Below are positions 58,672-64,000 of a stretch of DNA of 64,000 nucleotides, in pieces. The stretch covers positions 7,052,185 to 7,116,184 of the forward strand of contig NC_092810.1 of the NCBI RefSeq assembly GCF_040954645.1, in the 5' to 3' direction. The notes below the pieces were generated by a model. That model was not told where the DNA came from and searched no databases. It was given only the letters and a program-made list of their open reading frames with translations. Source of the stretch: Diabrotica undecimpunctata (Eukaryota; Arthropoda; Insecta; Coleoptera; Chrysomelidae). The stretch's first letter is position 1, and each line of letters opens with the position of its first letter. The position numbers were made by a program, and so were the translations under genes.

Positions 58672-59519
58672 GCCATAAGACAGCGCTGGAGGAAAGCACA
58701 GAAGGCATAAAGATAAATGGAGAAATAATTAATAACATAAGGTATGCTGATGACACTGTGATTCTAGCAAGTAGCATGGAGGAATTGAGTTGCCTAATGA
58801 GTAAGATACAAAAAACAAGTGCACAATACGGACTCAGACTAAATATCACAAAAACCAAATGGATGTTAGTAAGCAAAACCCAACAACCACCACAGCAACT
58901 GATATTAGACAATGAAAGAATTGAACACGTGGATTCGTACATCTACTTGGGAACAACAGTTAACTCAAATTGGGATCAAGCGAAGAAAATACGTATAAGA
59001 GTAGAAAAGGCAAGAGCACCGTTCACTAGCATAAAGCAAATTTTCACCTCTAAAAGCCTCACCCTACCTCTCAAAATTCGACTTCTGAAATGTTATGTAT
59101 TCCCGGTTTTGTTATATGGAATGGAGGCGTGGACAATGACCGCAACATTGATGAAAAAAGTAGAGGCCTTCGAAATGTGGGCTTACCGACGTATATTACG
59201 TATATCCTGGACTGAGCACGTGACCAACGAAGAGGTACTACGCCGGATAGGTAAAGAGAGAGAGGTAGGAATAAGTATAAAGAAAAGAAAGTTGGAATAC
59301 TTGGGTCACGTTATGAGACATAATAAATATAGAGTACTACAACTGATCGTTCAAGGGAAAATAGACAGCAGAAGGGGTCCAGGGAGGAAAAGACACTCGT
59401 GGCTCCAAAACTTGCGGCAATGGTTCGGATTGTCATCTGCTGAACTATTCAGATCTGCCGTAAACAAAGTCAGAATAGCCATGTTGATTGCCAACGTTCG
59501 GAACGGACAAAGCACATGA
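58672..59519 (+). CDS. RTE-like RT, intact 3' half
   Basis: An open frame without interruption from just before the catalytic box to the natural end. ALEESTEGIKINGEIINNIR is followed by YADDTVILASSMEELSCLMS (both catalytic Asp present, about 58743-58754), ITKTKWMLVSKT, VDSYIYLGTTVNSNWDQAKK and VEKARAPFTSIKQIFTSKSL. The C-terminus has VFPVLLYGMEAWTM, EAFEMWAYRRILRISWTEHV, RKLEYLGHVMRHNKYRVLQL and GKIDSRRGPGRKRHSWLQNL. Stop at 59517-59519, then an (AAG)n tail at about 59522-59534. The 5' part is truncated at about 58670, so the copy is incomplete but young. Reading upstream of 58672 is probably not part of the element. Confidence 0.87.
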
Positions 59520-59534
59520 ACAAGAAGAAGAAGC

Positions 59535-60654
59535 ATGCCATAGCATGGAGGATAGGCGAGCGGAGACACCCCAACTCCATGGCACTATAGAATAAGCCCA
59601 TATATTTGTTGATAAAATTCATGATGGTTTTAATAAGAAACGCTATTTCCCTACAACCTTTATCGATATTATACAGGCATTAGACAAAGTATAGCAAAGT
59701 GGTATATGGCAAAGTCCAATATAAAATTGTGATATTTATCTGTAAAATGTTACAGAAGTTAATTTGTTCCATTTTTTTGTTTTATTGTACTCTTTTTTTA
59801 TTTACCTTTGAGAAATTTTAACAGTTTGTCATCTAACAAAAAAATGGATGCATCATTATAAATAATTATGATAAATGGAAGAATTTTACGATTTTTTTTA
59901 TTTTTTGTATAAACGTACGACTATGTGTACGACAAGCAAGTCTTTAGATTTATAAGGCAGATATTACAAAGGAATTGGGTCGGACTTGGGAATGTAGTAA
60001 ATCTGGAAAATGGTATAAATAAAGATAAACTTGAATTGTCGTTCCTCAAAGGGATCTTGTGTCAAGGTGGCAATCTTTCTTATGAAGTCGATTGGAAAAA
60101 TATTTTCTGTACATTGTTGAACAAAATATTTCGGTTCAAATACAGCATAAATGGAAACAAAAAATATACATTTATAGGAATTCCAAATTAAAGCCAATAT
60201 TTTTTTTTCAACAGATAATTAAGTAAATAGAGAAACACGAGATACGTATGAAATACATATTTTTTTGAACTTCATTAATTGGCATCTCTCAACACTGACT
60301 ATGAGCGTTTTTTATCAAAAAATATGACTTGTACAGGGTGTTTCATTAAACATTTTGCTTTATGATGTAGCTGCTTATATGGTGGGTCTACTCAACTATT
60401 TACAATACTTAATACAGATAAAAAAATTATAGTTATTATTACAAAATTAGCTAGATAACCAACAGAGATATTAACATTATGATTTTACTTATAATAGACA
60501 GCGATCAAAATCATATTTCCCCCCAGTCTCAATAAATCGTTATACCGAGTGATAAACTCGATTATTTCTGTTTAAATGTAACACTGTTTAAAATAAGATC
60601 TCCCATTGGCTAATAAAAGTTATAATAAAAAATCTATATGCCGAATTTTTATCT
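59535..60654. other. Unassigned region with a lone TIR-like motif
   Basis: No supported gene. An 88-codon frame (59925-60191) has no family resemblance. CAGGGTGTTTCATTAAACAT at 60334 looks like the end of a mariner-type element, but no inverted partner was found. Confidence 0.4.
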
Positions 60655-61035
60655 TCTTCTTTTTTACGGGCCATCTTCGCGACGGAGGTTGGCCATCATC
60701 ATGACTCTTCTGATCTTAGATGCTGCCCCTCTGAATAGTTCGATTGATGTGCATCCGTACCATTCCCTCAAGTTACACAACCACGAGATTCTTCTCCTTC
60801 CTACACTTCTCTTGCCCTGGATTTTCCCTTGTATAATTAATTGAAATGTGTTGTATCTTTCATTATGCATAACATGCCAAAAGGTACTGCAGCTTTCTTG
60901 TCTTGATGGTTTCCAATATTTCCATTCTTTTGTCGACTCTTGACATCTGCTACTGGATATGTTTTAACTGATTTGATGGTGTTACGATATCTTTCTTTAA
61001 TCAGTATATAATGGATTTGAGTTCTTACCACTTTT
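60655..61035 (-). pseudogene. RTE-like LINE 3' end joined to an endonuclease piece
   Basis: Minus strand. An endonuclease piece (about 61031-60950) reads RTQIHYILIKERYRNTIKSV and KTYPVADV. It is joined to the C-terminus of the RT part: KMEILETIKT-like text, HNERYNTFQLIIQGKIQGKR, SVGRRRISWLCNLREWYGCT and IRRVMMMANLRREDGP, ending at 60667 with a (GAAG)-like tail. The endonuclease and C-terminus are normally about 2 kb apart, so this is a deletion product. Confidence 0.75.
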
Positions 61036-61099
61036 TCCGATTTATCTGCTGATGAGCGCCATATATATAACCGTCTGATAGATAATTTAAAGAACGTAT

Positions 61100-61650
61100 T
61101 TTTATATTTTTATACTACTGTAGAAATCCAGATCTCCCTTTTTATGTAGTAAGATAATTACTCCAGTATTTCAGTCTTGTGGCAGTTGTTTATTATTCCA
61201 TATGTTCTGCGTTTATTAATTCTGCGCTAATGTTGTCTAATCCAGGTGACTTGTTGTTTTTTACTCTGGTAACTGCTTCTTGCGTTTCAGCTACTGAAGG
61301 GGAGTTGTTTTTCTGGTATCCATTTGATCCAGTATAATTCTATCATATAGTGGATCTTCGTTTTTTTCAAACTTTTCTTTGAAGAATTCTGTCCATCTTT
61401 GTAGTAATTTACTCTGTTGAATTACTGTGTCTCCTTCTTTGTCTTTGCATCTTTGAGTCTTACTCTGTCAAACGCTTTCTTTGGGTCAATTAGACACAGA
61501 AATGCTGGTCTATTATACTCTAGTGATTTCTCAGTAATTTGCTTTATAACGAATATTACATCTGTACACGATCTTCCACTACGAAAACCCTGTTGTTCAT
61601 CTGCTAAACTTATTCCCTGATTTATTAGCACTTGTAAAGTTTTAGTTGTA
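61100..61650 (-). pseudogene. RTE-like LINE pieces in scrambled order
   Basis: Minus strand. From 61631 down: ISLADEQQGFRSGRSCTDVI and YNRPAFLCLIDPKKAFDRVR, the RT block with the first catalytic Asp. It then joins directly to linker text that normally comes before it: KLLQRWTEFFKEKFEKNEDP, QMDTRKTTPL, and an RT-entry piece VIILLHKKGDLDFY. The RT block is the same family as 46280-47090 without the 18-bp duplication. Order and junctions show rearrangement by template switching or recombination. It is inactive. Confidence 0.7.
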
Positions 61651-62491
<841 letters not shown>

Positions 62492-62625
62492 AAAGAATAA
62501 ATCTTCTAGCAAAAGCTGCTATCGCTTTGTTGATTTAAATGGCCAAATATATGGCCTAGGAGGACAAATTCGTTAAACTTCCCGTGCTCGAATCGGTATC
62601 AATAAAGTGTTATGACTCATTTCGG

Positions 62626-62627
<2 letters not shown>

Positions 62628-62681
<54 letters not shown>
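62628..62681. repeat. (TA)n microsatellite
   Basis: 54 bp of AT repeats. Confidence 0.95.
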
Positions 62682-62685
<4 letters not shown>

Positions 62686-62689
62686 GCAA

Positions 62690-63060
62690 GTCACATTATA
62701 TACAGTCAATATATATTCGACGGATCGTGAAGTATGATACATCATTGGAAAGAAGAGGCGGTAGCGAATATGTTAAGACAGAAAAAACACTCATTGCGAC
62801 ATTGCTACGAGGGCAGTACATCATATCTCCTTTGTGTTTGGTCCAATTGAAGTGTTTGATATGTTAAATGAAAGGAGAGGATATATTAAGATAGAAAAAA
62901 ACAAACAAAGCGATTACCAAAAGGGCACTACACAGTGTATTCATTAATAATGAACGTATAGTTACATACGAGATGTTATAGGACACTATGAATAAAAATG
63001 GTTTAACTAAAAGACACGTTTTTATTTATTGACTTAAAGAAGCTCTGGCTGATTACAAAA
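62690..63060. repeat. Possible degenerate tandem repeat
   Basis: Two loosely similar blocks, near 62740-62830 and 62860-62945, share the order GAAAG.AGAGG, TATTAAGA.AGAAAAAA and GGGCA.TAC. It may be a decayed satellite unit. Weak evidence. Confidence 0.35.
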
Positions 63061-63074
63061 TAAACAACTGAACG

Positions 63075-63111
63075 AATCCTAACATTCATCATCATCATTG
63101 GTGCTACAGCC
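63075..63111 (-). other. 3' tail of the LINE to the right
   Basis: The minus strand reads GGCTGTAGCACCAATGATGA followed by further GATGA units, an RTE-type short tandem tail after the stop at 63112. Confidence 0.7.
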
Positions 63112-64000
63112 CTATAAAACAGCCTCGACCTTCCCAAGTCTATTACGCCAGTCAGTTCTATCCATTGCCAACTGTTGCCAGTTTGGTGCGCCTATTTGTC
63201 TACCATCCTCATCTACACCATCCCTCCATCTGAGTTTTGGTCTACCCCTTTTTCTACTTTCCACAGGTTGTGACATAAGGATTCTTCTAGGAGGGTTGTT
63301 CTGCTGTGATCTTGCCAGATATCCTGCCCATCTTAGTCTTCCTATTTTTATAAAGGATACTACGTCTTTACCACCAAATATATGTTTAAATCTGTGATAT
63401 ATCTCATAGTTGTACCTCCTTCTCCAAACACCATTTTCACAGATGCCACCAAATATTCTTCTCAGGATCCTTCGTTCAAATATAAGCAGGAGATTTTCAT
63501 CTGCCTTGGAAATGGTCCATGCCTCCGACCCATATGTCAACACTGGTTGTATAAGGGTTTTGTATATGGTTATTTTTGTTTTTTGGCTTAAGTTTCTGCT
63601 TCTCATATGTATACTCAGTCCAAAATAGCATTTGTTTGCTAGGATTATTCTTCGCTTGATTTCTTCCGTCATGACGTTCTCCTTGGTGATCAGGGAGCTC
63701 AAGTATGTGAATTTGTCCACCACTTCAAAGGTAGAATTATCAACCGTGAATTGTTGGCCGATGTTTCTGGCTCTATTGTTGGGTGTTGATGCCATTATCT
63801 TAGTTTTATTTTCATTTACTTGCAGGCCCATATTTTTTGAGGCGTGTGACAAGGTGGTATACATTTCTTCTAGCTTGCGTGTTGTGCGGGCAACTAGATC
63901 AACATCATCTGCATATGCCAAAATTTGGGATGATTTATTAAAAATGTTTCCTCTGCTGTCTATTTGGGCATCCCTGACCGTCTTTTCCAAAGCTATGTTG
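63112..64000 (-). CDS. RTE-like RT, open frame running off the window
   Basis: Uninterrupted frame of about 296 codons with no start in view, because it continues past 64000. It reads NIFNKSSQILAYADDVDLVA with both catalytic Asp (about 63904-63909), RKLEEMYTTLSHASKNMGLQ, NENKTKIMAST, VDKFTYLSSLITKENVMTEE, IKRRIILANKCYFGLS and LIQPVLTYGSEAWTISKADE. The C-terminus has LLIFERRILRRIFGGIC, IGRLRWAGYLARSQQNNPPR, SRKRGRPKLRWRDGVDED and APNWQQLAMDRTDWRNRL. It is a different subfamily from the other RTs here. The copy is undamaged as far as it can be seen. Confidence 0.87.
   Translation of the reverse strand, partial: NIALEKTVRDAQIDSRGNIFNKSSQILAYADDVDLVARTTRKLEEMYTTLSHASKNMGLQVNENKTKIMASTPNNRARNIGQQFTVDNSTFEVVDKFTYLSSLITKENVMTEEIKRRIILANKCYFGLSIHMRSRNLSQKTKITIYKTLIQPVLTYGSEAWTISKADENLLLIFERRILRRIFGGICENGVWRRRYNYEIYHRFKHIFGGKDVVSFIKIGRLRWAGYLARSQQNNPPRRILMSQPVESRKRGRPKLRWRDGVDEDGRQIGAPNWQQLAMDRTDWRNRLGKVEAVL

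Noticed and set aside
60334..60360. End of a second mariner-type element
   Set aside because: CAGGGTGTTTCATT fits, but no inverted partner or transposase was found, so it is only noted in the region entry.
60575..60590. Second LTR start (TGTAACACTG)
   Set aside because: A ten-base match to the LTR at 52201 with no further similarity.

Overview
The window reads as AT-rich nuclear DNA from an insect with a large, repeat-loaded genome. A beetle is my best guess, but nothing here fixes the order. The reasons are the mix of RTE-like and Jockey-like LINE debris, Tc1/mariner, pogo and hAT transposons, a tRNA-derived SINE, many (TA)n tracts, and one spliced exon of a class A GPCR. There are no operons, no bacterial-type genes, no rRNA and no CRISPR. 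The only well-supported host coding sequence is one exon on the minus strand (20285-20973) with a clean acceptor and donor. It encodes the N-terminus and TM1-TM4 of a rhodopsin-family receptor whose second-loop region resembles adenosine receptors. The rest of the window is therefore probably its introns and flanks, filled by transposable elements.

Layout. 0-20 kb: Jockey-like RT debris (474-1370), a long inverted-repeat element (1396-3246), an RTE-like LINE carrying a 202-bp LINE insertion with its target-site duplication (4650-6220), RNase H LINE debris (6800-7696), a hAT transposase relic (8705-9775), an RTE linker split by a younger RTE copy with an 11-bp duplication (9772-11930), minus-strand RTE pieces (12662-13860), a 760-bp dispersed repeat ending on (TA)n (13850-14606), a second inverted-repeat element containing a LINE tail (15700-17615), RT debris, and a tRNA-derived SINE (18790-19085). 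20-36 kb: the GPCR exon, Jockey RT, a Tc1 relic, a 2.2-kb mariner-superfamily element with TIRs of about 440 bp and a nearly intact transposase (23539-25725), LINE scraps, an RTE 5' half, a foldback element (30764-31425), the second, inverted copy of the 760-bp repeat (31481-32228), and Jockey-like and RTE-like minus-strand fragments.

36-64 kb: a nearly complete RTE-like LINE (36860-39690), an RNase H LINE with an in-frame 369-bp tandem duplication (42900-43980), more RTE pieces, a full-length but inactivated pogo-type element (47102-49675), a 5' LTR with primer-binding site and gag start (52201-53244) whose LTR end carries a tandem array of primer-site-like units, a Tc1 relic with its right TIR, an RTE 5' half interrupted by a 164-bp LINE insertion with a 12-bp duplication, an intact RTE RT 3' half (58672-59519), a scrambled RTE composite (60655-61650), and an RTE RT frame running off the right edge (63112-64000).

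How the parts relate. The LINEs supply the endonuclease and reverse transcriptase for target-primed insertion, and the three nested insertions with 11-12 bp duplications are direct footprints of that process. The SINE would depend on a LINE machinery. Nearly all element genes are broken. The least damaged are the mariner-type transposase (one stop and one apparent frameshift) and three RTE RT reading frames (10348-11847, 58672-59519, 63112-64000). I found no new gene system. The features most worth a second look are the GPCR exon, the long-TIR mariner-type element, the pogo transposase with an acidic repeat and a possible C-terminal reader-like domain, and the LTR/primer-site array.
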